The position numbers and the translations under genes are program-made. From NCBI RefSeq assembly GCF_050613185.1, contig NZ_CP192511.1, forward strand, positions 992,001-1,056,000: a stretch of 64,000 nucleotides of DNA. The letters are read 5' to 3'. The DNA comes from Chelonobacter sp050613185 (GTDB lineage Bacteria > Pseudomonadota > Gammaproteobacteria > Enterobacterales > Pasteurellaceae). The notes under the pieces were generated by a model that had not been told where the DNA came from, ran no database searches, and saw only the letters and a list, made by a program, of their open reading frames with translations. Numbering within the stretch: the first letter of the stretch is position 1; every line of letters starts with the position of its first letter. Below are positions 8,324 through 17,445 of the stretch, one piece after another.

Positions 8324-9151
8324 TTATTCTTTACGCTTAAACGCCAACGAAATCGCCAAGGTTTGCACTAAGGTCATGGTGGCGCATTGCGAACGGAAGC
8401 CGCTGACTTGTGCTTCTTTCACAATAAACGCCTCGTCGCTGAAGCTGATTAACGGGCTGATTTGACTGTCGGTGATGGCAATTTGTTTCACCCCGTTTTT
8501 CGCCGCCGCATTCATAATATTCAGCGTTTCTTTGGCATAAGGTGAAAAACTGATTGCTACCACGGCGTCACCGGGCTTAATCAGATTTAATTGCTCCTCA
8601 AACATCCCGCCTAAACCATCGATAATATAAGAATGGCAATTTAAATGGTGCAAGGCGTAATTCAGATAACTCGCCACGCTAAATGAGCGTTTCAAGCCGA
8701 TAATAAAGATATTATTGGCTGAATCCAAAATATCCACCGCCCTTTCCAACTGCTCACGACCGGTCTGTGCACTCAGTTGCAATAAGGCTTGGTGATTTGC
8801 CTGTGCAAAGACGCTCAAAATCTCATTCGGTGCGCCTTGCGTGGCATTTTCCGGATCAAGTTGATCAAATAGTTGCGCCCGCTCACTGTAATTCACGGTT
8901 TCTTCCATCAGATTTTGACGGAATATTTGTTTCATCTCATTAAAACCGCTATAGCCGAAAGCATTGGCAAAGCGAATCAAGGTCGAAGGCGGCACATCCG
9001 CGCGTTCTGCGATCACCGCAACCGTGTCAAATACAATACTGTTCGGGTTATCAAGGATATACTTGGCAACCTGTTTTAAACGTTTACTCAGGCTGTCGTA
9101 ACGCTCCCGGATCTCATTCTCTAGCTGCTCCAGCTCTAACGATTTATTCAT
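8324..9151 (-). CDS. RpiR-family transcriptional regulator, probable iol regulator
   Basis: The protein has 275 residues: an N-terminal helix-turn-helix (ERADVPPSTLIRFANAFGYSGF, about residues 48-70) and a C-terminal SIS sugar-isomerase-like effector domain (FIIGLKRSFSVASYLNY and DAVVAISFSPYAKETLN). RpiR-family IolR controls inositol genes in Salmonella and relatives. Position beside iolB and iolA makes it the obvious local regulator, sensing a phosphorylated inositol intermediate or similar sugar acid. It could also act on the hexuronate genes that follow at 9254. The palindromes at 7293-7316 and 4365-4383 are candidate sites. Confidence 0.85.
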   Translation of the reverse strand: MNKSLELEQLENEIRERYDSLSKRLKQVAKYILDNPNSIVFDTVAVIAERADVPPSTLIRFANAFGYSGFNEMKQIFRQNLMEETVNYSERAQLFDQLDPENATQGAPNEILSVFAQANHQALLQLSAQTGREQLERAVDILDSANNIFIIGLKRSFSVASYLNYALHHLNCHSYIIDGLGGMFEEQLNLIKPGDAVVAISFSPYAKETLNIMNAAAKNGVKQIAITDSQISPLISFSDEAFIVKEAQVSGFRSQCATMTLVQTLAISLAFKRKE

Positions 9152-9253
9152 GTTATGTTCTCAATAGTGAAATATTGTCAACATTATAAGAGCTTTTATG
9201 GTTAATGATAAGCCACCAATTGCTTGTTTTTTAATAAAATTAGAAAATTTATT

Positions 9254-10210
9254 TCATATGAAGACGATCGAATGTTTCGGCATTGCTGCCAACGGGATAA
9301 TTGCGCCGCGGTGTTGAATCACCGTGCCGGCCAGTTGGTGTCCTTGCCGCACCGCACTTTGCACCTCACCGCCGCATAAGCGTGCCGCCAAATAACCGGC
9401 GCTGAACGAGTCGCCGGCGGCGGTGGTGTCGATCACCTTTTCGGCGGCAATGTTATTGGCGGCGATGTCAACGCGTTGCCGCTGCACGGCGACAATGCAA
9501 CTGTCTGCGCCGCGCTTAATCACGATTTCGTTCACGCCATAACCCTGCGTGCGCGCAATCACCGTTTCAACCGCACTTTCACCGGATTTACCGCCCCAAA
9601 GTGCGGTTTCATCGTCAAGGGTTAAAAAGGCAATATCGCTAAGCGATAAGATTTGTTGATACGCCTGCTGTGCGGTTGCCACATCTTGCCACAGGCGCGG
9701 GCGGTAGTTGTTATCGAACACCAGCTTGCCGCCGTTGCGTTTAAATTCGGCTAACAAGGCGTACAGTTTTTCTCGGCTTGCCTGATCCAAAATCGCCAGA
9801 CTGATACCGCTGAGATAGAGATAATCAAAGGTTGCCAATTGTGCCGTAATCGCCGCGCTGTCGGTGGTTTGCAGCCAGTAACGCGCCGCCGAATCGTTGC
9901 GCCAATAATAGAAACTGCGCTCGCCTTGCGGATCGGTGACAATCGAATACAAACCGGGCAATTTGTCCGCCAAGATTTGCACCAACTCGGTGCGAATGCC
10001 TTCTAGCTGCCACTGCGCCAACATCTGCCGGCTGAACGTATCTTGCCCAAGTGCGGTTACATAATGGATTTCAGCAGCTTGATTTTTCAGCAAGCGCGCC
10101 AGATAAACGGCGGTATTCAAGGTATCGCCGCCGAACGCCAATTGCGGTGGCTTTGCCTGTTTCAGCGACAGCTCGATCATACATTCGCCGATAATTGCGA
10201 TTTTTTTCAT
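9254..10210 (-). CDS. kdgK: 2-dehydro-3-deoxygluconokinase
   Basis: KdgK (318 residues) phosphorylates 2-keto-3-deoxygluconate (KDG) with ATP, giving the substrate of Eda. It is a PfkB/ribokinase-fold enzyme: GECMIELS at the N terminus, the FGGDTLNTAVYLARL substrate loop near residue 26, and the ATP-site signature DTTAAGDSFSAGYLAARL near residue 263 with its catalytic aspartate. It is the last gene of a minus-strand series uxuB-uxaC-kdgK with short gaps of 13 and 9 bases, consistent with one operon. Confidence 0.9.
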   Translation of the reverse strand: MKKIAIIGECMIELSLKQAKPPQLAFGGDTLNTAVYLARLLKNQAAEIHYVTALGQDTFSRQMLAQWQLEGIRTELVQILADKLPGLYSIVTDPQGERSFYYWRNDSAARYWLQTTDSAAITAQLATFDYLYLSGISLAILDQASREKLYALLAEFKRNGGKLVFDNNYRPRLWQDVATAQQAYQQILSLSDIAFLTLDDETALWGGKSGESAVETVIARTQGYGVNEIVIKRGADSCIVAVQRQRVDIAANNIAAEKVIDTTAAGDSFSAGYLAARLCGGEVQSAVRQGHQLAGTVIQHRGAIIPLAAMPKHSIVFI

Positions 10211-10219
10211 AGTATAACC

Positions 10220-11623
10220 CTATTTAAAATAACCTTTGGCGTTGTTGAAACAGATGTTTTTCACCATGTCGCCCAACACATTGAGATCATTCGGCGCTTC
10301 GCCTTTTTCCACCCATTGCCCCAACATTTCACACAAAATACGGCGGAAATATTCGTGGCGGGTGTAGGACAAGAAACTGCGCGAATCGGTCAGCATACCG
10401 ACAAATTGGCTTAACAAGCCCAATTGCGAAAGTTGTTGCAGTTGGCGCTCCATGCCGTCTTTTTGATCGTTAAACCACCAGCCCGAACCGAATTGGATTT
10501 TTCCCGCAACGCCGCCGCCTTGGAAATTGCCGATCATACTGGCGATCATTTCGTTATCGCGCGGGTTAAGGCAATAAATAATGGTTTTCGGCAGGCAATC
10601 GTTTTGGTCTATCGTGTCGAGCAAACGCGAAAGCGGTTCGGCAAAAGTGCGGTCGGCAATCGAATCAAAACCGGCATCTGCACCCAACAGCTTAAACATG
10701 CGCGTATTATTGTTGCGCAACGCACCGATATGTAATTGCATTACCCAACGACGTTGGTGATATTGCTGTGCCAGCCACACCAACACCGCCGTGCTGAACC
10801 GGGCGATTTGTAACTCGCTCAACGGCTGATTATCACGCCGCAATTGTAAAATCCGATCCAGCTCTTTTTCTGTCGGAATCGGCGCGAAACGCAAGATTTC
10901 AATGCCGTGGTCGGCGGATTTGCAGCCGTGGCGGTCAAAATGATCCAAGCGGTTCAATAGCGCCTGTTGTAAATCGGCAAAAGTGACGATCTCAATATCG
11001 CTGACCGCACCCAGCTGGGCTAAATAGTCGTTAAAGTGCGGTAATTCGATCTTGAACGCCTTATCCGGACGGAAACTCGGCACGACTTCGATATCGAAGG
11101 TCGGATCAGCGGCAATGGCTTGATGGTATTGCAAACTGTCAATCGGATCATCGGTTGTGCCGACCAATTTGACATGCATTTGTTGCATAATGCCTTGCGC
11201 CGAGAAACGGCGATCTTGCAGCATTTCATTGCATTGTTGCCAAATTTTGTCGGCATTTTGCAAATTAAATAAGGTATCGCGAATACCGAACGGACGGCGC
11301 AGTTCCAAATGCGTCCAATGGTAAATCGGGTTGCCGATACACAACGGCACGGTGCGCGCCCACGCCAGATATTTTTCATAATTCGAGGCATCGCCGGTGA
11401 TCAGGCGTTCTTCCACCCCGGCGGTGCGCAAGGCACGCCATTTATAGTGATCGCCCTCCAGCCAGATTTCGCTCAAATCGTTAAATTGGCGGTTTTCCGC
11501 AATCTCTTGCGGATTGAGATGGCAATGGTAATCAAAAATCGGCTGTTGCGCGGCGTAATCGTGGTATAAGCGGCGTGCAGTTTCGTTTGACAGCAGAAAA
11601 TCTTCACACATAAACGGTTTCAT
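10220..11623 (-). CDS. uxaC: Glucuronate/galacturonate isomerase
   Basis: UxaC (467 residues) isomerises D-glucuronate to D-fructuronate, and D-galacturonate to D-tagaturonate, in the cytoplasm. Family marks are FDYHCHLNPQEIAENRQF near residue 30, which contains the metal-binding HCH motif, WTHLELRRPFGI, and VGTTDDPIDSLQYH. The C-terminal region GWWFNDQKDGMERQLQQLSQLG is also typical. AGGAGCTAAAA precedes the ATG. It sits between uxuB and kdgK. Since only the fructuronate branch enzymes (uxuB, uxuA) are in this window, glucuronate is the likely main substrate. Confidence 0.95.
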   Translation of the reverse strand: MKPFMCEDFLLSNETARRLYHDYAAQQPIFDYHCHLNPQEIAENRQFNDLSEIWLEGDHYKWRALRTAGVEERLITGDASNYEKYLAWARTVPLCIGNPIYHWTHLELRRPFGIRDTLFNLQNADKIWQQCNEMLQDRRFSAQGIMQQMHVKLVGTTDDPIDSLQYHQAIAADPTFDIEVVPSFRPDKAFKIELPHFNDYLAQLGAVSDIEIVTFADLQQALLNRLDHFDRHGCKSADHGIEILRFAPIPTEKELDRILQLRRDNQPLSELQIARFSTAVLVWLAQQYHQRRWVMQLHIGALRNNNTRMFKLLGADAGFDSIADRTFAEPLSRLLDTIDQNDCLPKTIIYCLNPRDNEMIASMIGNFQGGGVAGKIQFGSGWWFNDQKDGMERQLQQLSQLGLLSQFVGMLTDSRSFLSYTRHEYFRRILCEMLGQWVEKGEAPNDLNVLGDMVKNICFNNAKGYFK

Positions 11624-11636
11624 TTTTAGCTCCTGA

Positions 11637-13061
11637 CTAGTGTTGCGCTAACGCCAAATACTCGGCAACCGCTCGGCGTGCGCCGACATCGAGTAATTTT
11701 TGGTATGCCTGTTTCACTTGTGCCACAAAAATCGGATTTGCCGCCAGTTGCGGTGAGAAAATATTGTCTAGTTGCAACAATTCATCGACCACAGCCGCAT
11801 TCAGACCGCACTTGGCATAAATCGCCGCAAATTGTGCGCTCATCGGGTCTTTTACCTCAATCGGCTGTTGCTGTTCATCAACGCCGCTGATATAGCGCAT
11901 CCAAGCGGCAACCGCCAAAGCCAATAACGGGAACGGTTGCTGTTGTTGCAAGTGATAGCTGATCGATTCCAATAAACGCGGCGGCAGTTTTTGACTGCCG
12001 TCCATCGCAATTTGCCAAGTGCGGTGTTTCAAGCCCGGATTGGTAAAGCGTTCGATCAGCAAGTCGGCATAGCGCGCCAAATCCGTGCCTTGCGGCATAT
12101 TCAAGGTCGGCGCTTGTTCTTGCAACATTAACCGATGGGCGGCAGCGCGGTAATCACTGTCATTCATAGTGTCGGAGATATGTTCGTAACCGCCGAGATA
12201 GCCCAAATAGGCTAAAAAGGAGTGGCTGCCGTTCAGCATACGCAGTTTCATCTGTTCAAACGGACGTACATCTGCCACCAATTCCGCGCCGACCAACTCC
12301 CATTGCGGACGACTGGCAACAAAATTATCTTCGATCACCCATTGTTTGAATTCTTCACAGGCAATTGCGCACGGATCGTAATAACCCAGAATCTCGGCGA
12401 TTTCCTGCAAGGTTTCATCGGTTGCCGCCGGGACAATCCGATCGACCATGGTGCAAGGAAACGTTACGTTCCGTTCAATCCATTGCGCCAGTTCCGTGTC
12501 GATTTGGTATGCCAATCCTAAAACCGCACTTTTGGCAATATGCCCGTTTTCCATCACGTTATCGCACGACATCACGGTGAAAGGCGCGAGATTACGCTGC
12601 TTACGCCGCCGCAACGCTTCCACGATATAACCGATCGCCGAACTCGGCTGTTGCGGATTAGCCAGATCTTGTTGGATCAACGGATTGTTTAAATCCAATT
12701 TGCCGGTGGCAAGATCGGTGCAATAGCCTTTTTCGGTGACGGTTAAAGACACAATCGCAATCTGCGGTTCTGCCATTTTTTCTAGAATAGTATTAATACT
12801 ATCTAACTTAGGATGAAAAGCATCATAAATGGCTCTAACTTTCTTTAGAGTATTTTTATTTACACCTTTTTCAAAAACATGGTATTGCAAATTCTGCTTT
12901 CTTAATTTTACGATTGGTTCAAGCCCTGCCATTAAATTTACTTCATAATAGAGCCATTGAATTTCACTCTGTTGATTTGTTTCATCCATATATACGCCTT
13001 GATGAGCCTTATGGAAAGCACCAAATCCAAGATGAATCATTCTACTGCTCGAGATGTTCAT
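11637..13061 (-). CDS. uxuB: D-mannonate oxidoreductase (fructuronate reductase), mosaic gene
   Basis: UxuB (474 residues) reduces D-fructuronate to D-mannonate with NADH. It belongs to the long-chain mannitol dehydrogenase family: IHLGFGAFHKAHQGVY is the N-terminal Rossmann loop, MSCDNVMENGHIAK is the central signature, and LRMLNGSHSFLAYLGYLGGYEHI contains the catalytic region. Codons for about residues 1-93 (13061 to about 12780) are AT-rich, while the rest is GC-richer and carries uptake sequences, so a recombination edge lies inside the gene. Its start overlaps the stop of the GH28-like gene by four bases (ATGA), which implies translational coupling. Confidence 0.92.
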   Translation of the reverse strand: MNISSSRMIHLGFGAFHKAHQGVYMDETNQQSEIQWLYYEVNLMAGLEPIVKLRKQNLQYHVFEKGVNKNTLKKVRAIYDAFHPKLDSINTILEKMAEPQIAIVSLTVTEKGYCTDLATGKLDLNNPLIQQDLANPQQPSSAIGYIVEALRRRKQRNLAPFTVMSCDNVMENGHIAKSAVLGLAYQIDTELAQWIERNVTFPCTMVDRIVPAATDETLQEIAEILGYYDPCAIACEEFKQWVIEDNFVASRPQWELVGAELVADVRPFEQMKLRMLNGSHSFLAYLGYLGGYEHISDTMNDSDYRAAAHRLMLQEQAPTLNMPQGTDLARYADLLIERFTNPGLKHRTWQIAMDGSQKLPPRLLESISYHLQQQQPFPLLALAVAAWMRYISGVDEQQQPIEVKDPMSAQFAAIYAKCGLNAAVVDELLQLDNIFSPQLAANPIFVAQVKQAYQKLLDVGARRAVAEYLALAQH

Positions 13062-14410
13062 AAAATTTCCTCACCGTCTTTGTAAAATTGAATTGTTTTA
13101 TCACTCCATTTTTGAACATTTTCTCTAGAAAAGTAGCAATTATTAATACTTATACTATCCTTACTAATTCCATTTATAAAAATAGCAGGAATTCCATTTG
13201 GATATTCAAAAACCCCCCAAGGTCTTGACTCCCCCAAAGGAATATAGTAGGCATTATTCATTCCATTATTATCATATTGATTTGGGTTGCATGGAGGTCT
13301 TATATCATATGTTCCCCTGTTTTTATTTTCACTTACTACTTGGCATTGATTGATGTTATTGAAAAATATTTTACTCGCTTTATCATTAGGTTCTGAATGA
13401 ATATTAATAGCGCCTTCAGATATAATATTAATATTATTAAATGTTACATTATTGATTTGCCCGCAATGTATATTATTTGGATCTCTTTTCTTGACGGAAA
13501 TAAAAATTGGATCAGCTTTTCCCCAATGGCAATCTAATGTAAATTTAGTAGTAATCGACATATCTGATATTGTAACATTATTTATACAACCTCCATCCCT
13601 TGTCACTAACGATATTCCACGATTTGAATTTGATATTATACAATTGTTAAATTTAATATTGTTAAAGTTATTATAACTCTCGGTTCCAATCTTTAATGCT
13701 GAGCTATGTGATTCAATAATACAATTACTCACAAGTATATTTTCACACGGAGTATCTATTTCTTTTGATTTTTCACTAGTTTTAAGACAGATGCCATCAT
13801 CGGCAGTTTTTATATAACAACCTTGAATATTGAAATTAGAACATCCATCTATATCTATTGCATCTGTATTAGTAAATCTAAAATCATTAATAATTTTTAT
13901 ATTATTAATATTTCCAATCCGGCATGATATACAATGTACTGTCCACATTGGTGCATCTTTTATTGTAAAATCTTCGAGTAAAATATTTTCACAACTTTCA
14001 AAAATAATTGTTCTTATTCTCGATCTATTCGGCATTCTATAACCTAGCTCATCTACATTAGTTGAATGATAGAATGGTGCATTACCATTTATCAATCCTT
14101 TACCTAATATACCGATATTATTTTTATTTTTTGCAAAGATAAAACCTAAAAAAGATTGTTCTGCCATAACAGAACTTTTTGCATTTTTAAAATCATTATA
14201 ATTTGAACTTGCAATTATTTCAGCACCAGGATCCAGATACAAATAAACATTATCTTCTAAACAAACATTTCCAACGAGATATTTACCCGCCTCAATATAT
14301 AATACTCCACCTCCTTTTTTATTTAAATCAAAAATTGCTTGATTAAAAATGTCAGTATTCAATTTAACTCCATCTCTTGATGGACTATATTCAGATAAAC
14401 TAATATACAT
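13058..14410 (-). CDS. Cytoplasmic GH28-like glycoside hydrolase with altered active-site motifs
   Basis: The 450-residue protein is a right-handed beta-helix related to polygalacturonases (Pgu1/COG5434). Its N terminus (MYISLSEYSPSRDGVKLNTD) has the DGVxxNT entry motif but no signal peptide, so it should be cytoplasmic. Motif I NTDAID is at 181-186 and motif II DD at 204-205, so the three acidic catalytic residues are kept. The usual GHG histidine motif reads SSA at 236-238, and RIK reads SLV at 267-269. Such changes occur in uncharacterised branches of the family and suggest a substrate other than plain polygalacturonate. It is coupled to uxuB and follows the TRAP genes, so an imported uronic-acid glycoside is the likely substrate. 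Confidence 0.8.
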   Translation of the reverse strand: MYISLSEYSPSRDGVKLNTDIFNQAIFDLNKKGGGVLYIEAGKYLVGNVCLEDNVYLYLDPGAEIIASSNYNDFKNAKSSVMAEQSFLGFIFAKNKNNIGILGKGLINGNAPFYHSTNVDELGYRMPNRSRIRTIIFESCENILLEDFTIKDAPMWTVHCISCRIGNINNIKIINDFRFTNTDAIDIDGCSNFNIQGCYIKTADDGICLKTSEKSKEIDTPCENILVSNCIIESHSSALKIGTESYNNFNNIKFNNCIISNSNRGISLVTRDGGCINNVTISDMSITTKFTLDCHWGKADPIFISVKKRDPNNIHCGQINNVTFNNINIISEGAINIHSEPNDKASKIFFNNINQCQVVSENKNRGTYDIRPPCNPNQYDNNGMNNAYYIPLGESRPWGVFEYPNGIPAIFINGISKDSISINNCYFSRENVQKWSDKTIQFYKDGEEIL

Positions 14411-14419
14411 ATATTACTC

Positions 14420-15724
14420 CTATATTAATCCAAATAGTCTAGGAAGGAATAAAGAAAACCAAGGTATGTAAGTAACAAGAAATAATGCGACACATACTAA
14501 TAAAAATATTGGAAGCAATGGTCTCAAAACTTCATCAATAGAAACTTTAGCAACACTACATCCTACAAATAAAGCACTGCCTACAGGAGGCGTAAAATTC
14601 CCAACACACAAGTTAAATGCTATCATTACCCCAAAATGAATAGGATCCATCCCTAAAGACACCGCAATTGGAAAAAATATAGGGGTAAAAATAAGTAATG
14701 CCGGTGCAACGTCCATAAATGTACCAACAAATAATAAAATAATATTCATAATAATAAATATGACATATTTATTATCTGACATATTAATCAATATTTCACT
14801 AATGCTCTCTGGTATAGATAGAAATGCCATAGCCCATGACATAACACCTGATGCTGCAATTAAAAATAAAATAGTTCCAGATACATAGGCTGATTCTATA
14901 GCAATAGGAAGAATATCTTTTACTTTTATTGTTTTATATGCTAGAGACAATATTAAAGCATAAGCTACTGCAATAGCCCCTCCCTCTGTTGCAGTGAAAA
15001 TTCCAGCAACAATTCCACCAATAACAATAATAATCATTGCAAGGCTTGGTATCGATTCTATTACTACTCTAATTGCTTCTTTACAATTTTTAGTCTCTTC
15101 TGTTGGATAGTTATATTTTTTAGCCACAAAATATGCATATATCATCACTGCAAGTCCCATTAAAATTCCTGGTATATAGGCAGCAATAAATAATGTTGCG
15201 ACTGAAGCACCTGTCATCAACGAATAAATAATAAACATTCCTGTAGGAGGAATAAGCAACCCCGTTGGAGCAGAAGCAATATTTACAGCCGCACAAATAC
15301 GTGGATCATAATTTTTCTCTCTCTGTAGTGGTCCCATAAAACCACCTACAGCAGAAGCAGCTGCTACTGAAGAACCACATACACTTCCAAATAGCATATT
15401 ACTAATTACATTAGCATGTAATAATGATCCTGGTATTTTACCACCGATCAACAAGGCCAAATTGACTAATCTCCTTGCTATCCCACCTTTATTCATTAAA
15501 TTTCCAGAAAATATGAAGAAAGGTGCTGCTAATAATCCAAAACTATCAATTCCAGAAAACATTTTTTGACTTCCAGTATATAAAACCATATCAGTTGGAA
15601 GTTCGAAAAATAACGTTATTATACTAGCCAATAGAATGCTGATAGAAATTGAAATTCCGATAGCTAACAAGATTATAAATGTGCCAAAAAGCACTAGACT
15701 TATATATATTAATTCAGCATCCAT
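14420..15724 (-). CDS. dctM: TRAP transporter large membrane subunit (DctM/SiaM type)
   Basis: The 434-residue protein is the 12-helix transport subunit of a tripartite ATP-independent periplasmic transporter, driven by a sodium or proton gradient. Recognisable marks are GLLAAPFFIFSGNLMNKGGIARRL near residue 55, GSVCGSSVAAASAVGGFMGP, and FTPPVGSALFVGCSVA near the C terminus. The ATG at 15724 is chosen because GAGAGGGAAATT precedes it and it overlaps the end of dctQ by 11 bases. It is AT-rich like its neighbours. Cargo is inferred as a hexuronate or a uronic-acid glycoside from the surrounding catabolic genes. Confidence 0.92.
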   Translation of the reverse strand: MDAELIYISLVLFGTFIILLAIGISISISILLASIITLFFELPTDMVLYTGSQKMFSGIDSFGLLAAPFFIFSGNLMNKGGIARRLVNLALLIGGKIPGSLLHANVISNMLFGSVCGSSVAAASAVGGFMGPLQREKNYDPRICAAVNIASAPTGLLIPPTGMFIIYSLMTGASVATLFIAAYIPGILMGLAVMIYAYFVAKKYNYPTEETKNCKEAIRVVIESIPSLAMIIIVIGGIVAGIFTATEGGAIAVAYALILSLAYKTIKVKDILPIAIESAYVSGTILFLIAASGVMSWAMAFLSIPESISEILINMSDNKYVIFIIMNIILLFVGTFMDVAPALLIFTPIFFPIAVSLGMDPIHFGVMIAFNLCVGNFTPPVGSALFVGCSVAKVSIDEVLRPLLPIFLLVCVALFLVTYIPWFSLFLPRLFGLI

Positions 15725-16211
15725 AATTTCCCTCTCTTGATTCCTCAATTAATATTAGCAAATTGCAAATACAAAGAAACAATATTAACAATCCTGAGAC
15801 AGGAATAATAGCATATATTAGACTCATAGAAATTCCTAGTGTTGGTGAATATTGAGAAAAACTAGATACTACAAAATGGTAACCTCCATATATCGACGAT
15901 ATTAAAATTGTGATACATACAACTGTTATTTGTATAACTTTCAAATAAAAATAATTCTTAGGATTTAATTTATTTTCCAGTAGTGTAATCGAAAGATGAG
16001 TATTTCTTCCAAAACAATATGTTGCTCCAAAAAAACCCATCCATATCATCAAATAACGTAAAGCTTCTTCTGTATTAGTACTAGGAGAGTTCAATACATA
16101 TCTAGAAACCACTTGCCAGACAGCTATTATTGACATAGCTATCATAAGCAATCCAGCAAAAGTACTACATGCAACCTCTACTTTTCCCTTTAAATATATC
16201 AATCTATCCAT
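15714..16211 (-). CDS. dctQ: TRAP transporter small membrane subunit (DctQ type)
   Basis: The 165-residue protein has four predicted membrane helices, the normal layout of DctQ. The family signature SIIAVWQVVSRYVLNSPSTNTEEALRYLM is spread over residues 24-52, with the conserved E-E-R-Y core near the second helix. It binds DctM to form the membrane complex. It lies 23 bases after dctP and overlaps dctM, so the three are co-transcribed. Confidence 0.9.
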   Translation of the reverse strand: MDRLIYLKGKVEVACSTFAGLLMIAMSIIAVWQVVSRYVLNSPSTNTEEALRYLMIWMGFFGATYCFGRNTHLSITLLENKLNPKNYFYLKVIQITVVCITILISSIYGGYHFVVSSFSQYSPTLGISMSLIYAIIPVSGLLILFLCICNLLILIEESREGNYGC

Positions 16212-16234
16212 TTAAACTCTCCTTAAATTAAAAG

Positions 16235-17197
16235 TTATAAATCCTTTATTTTTTCCACTATATCTTTATCATTTTGTGGTAAAGAATCATACATAGGTTT
16301 TACTAGCTCACGGAATGGTTCTTTATTGACATCATTGAAATTAACTTTCATCTTTTCTTGAGCGATTTTATATGCCACTTCCATGTCTTCAACAAAAAGT
16401 TTATCTTGTAAAACCCAAGATTCTTTTAACGCTTGAATAACTTGATTACGTTCATCTTCGTTTAGTTTTTCATATGATTTTTTGCTGATAACAACCACAT
16501 CCGGAATTAGAGAATGCTCATCAAAAGAAAAATATTTAGCAACCTCGCCATGACTTCCGTTCGTTAATACCGTTATTGCACTTTCAGCACCATCAAGAAC
16601 ACCTTGCTGTATTGCACTGAATACTTCTGAATATGCCATTGGTGTTGCTTTTGCACCTAAATGATTGACCATATTAATTGCTGTGGTATCTCCCATAACT
16701 CGAATTTTTAATCCATCAAGATCAGCTGGTGTATGAATAGGTTTAGATTTTGTATAAAAAGAACGGAATCCATTTGTATAAAATGTAATACCAATCATCC
16801 CATCATCATCAATCGAATCTAAAAATTCTTTTCCTACTGAGCTATTAGCAAAACGTTTAAAATGTTCCATATCATTAAATAGATAAGGCATTGATATAAT
16901 TGAAAACTGAGGTTTGAACTGACTTAAATTTGAAGTAGAGACCCTACCGATATCAATGATACCTTGTTGTAATTGCTGCAAAACTTGTACTTCATCACCG
17001 AGTACTCCATTGGCATATACTCTCGCCTTTACCTTGCCCTGCGTCCGTTCAGATATTTTTTTCGAAAAATCCTCCAATGCTCTTACCGTAGAGTCATCTT
17101 TACTATGGTTATCAGCAATCTTGAGCGTTAAAGCATGAGTTACATCACTGAAAGCTAAAAACATAAGTGACATTAATGTCATAGTCATTTTTTTCAT
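16235..17197 (-). CDS. dctP: TRAP transporter periplasmic solute-binding protein (DctP type)
   Basis: Starting at the ATG at 17197, which has AAGGAAAAAGTT in front, the protein is 320 residues with a signal peptide ending near THA. An upstream ATG would add 16 residues lacking signal features. The DctP family binds carboxylates by a conserved arginine; here it is the R of GLKIRVMGDTTAINM near residue 145. The MAYSEVFSAIQQGVLDGAES motif follows. The H. influenzae uxu locus also has a DctP-Q-M set next to uxuR and uxuA, as I recall it, so hexuronate uptake is likely; a glycoside cannot be excluded. Confidence 0.9.
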   Translation of the reverse strand: MKKMTMTLMSLMFLAFSDVTHALTLKIADNHSKDDSTVRALEDFSKKISERTQGKVKARVYANGVLGDEVQVLQQLQQGIIDIGRVSTSNLSQFKPQFSIISMPYLFNDMEHFKRFANSSVGKEFLDSIDDDGMIGITFYTNGFRSFYTKSKPIHTPADLDGLKIRVMGDTTAINMVNHLGAKATPMAYSEVFSAIQQGVLDGAESAITVLTNGSHGEVAKYFSFDEHSLIPDVVVISKKSYEKLNEDERNQVIQALKESWVLQDKLFVEDMEVAYKIAQEKMKVNFNDVNKEPFRELVKPMYDSLPQNDKDIVEKIKDL

Positions 17198-17318
17198 AAC
17201 TTTTTCCTTATATAAAAGAGTAATAAAATATTTAGATACTGCCATTCATATGCTTCAATATCACTCTACAAGATTCATAAAGCTCTCGTAAAGTTGTCGA
17301 TGAATTTTTAATAAAATT

Positions 17319-17428
17319 TGTGATCCAGATCTAAAATTATCAAAAATAAACCATAATTATTTATTAAATAAGTAATTTTTATTGAACCTTAAATTCTAAA
17401 TCAGTATGATTAATAATATAAAACTGAT
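17319..17428. promoter_or_regulatory. Divergent control region between dctP and the GntR gene
   Basis: TGTGATCCAGATCTAA at 17319-17334 resembles a weak CRP site. ATCAGT (17400-17405) and ACTGAT (17423-17428) form an inverted repeat just before the GntR gene and may be its own operator. Both assignments are tentative. Confidence 0.3.
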
Positions 17429-17445
17429 CAATGAATTTATGAGAT

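Noticed and set aside
9254..13061. kdgK, uxaC and uxuB as part of the imported AT-rich block
   Set aside because: They carry many uptake sequences and the host composition. Only the first ninety or so codons of uxuB share the foreign pattern.
14420..17197. Sialic acid TRAP system (SiaPQM)
   Set aside because: The subunits DctM and DctQ are separate genes, whereas SiaQM is fused in Haemophilus, and no nan genes are near. The uxu context favours hexuronates.
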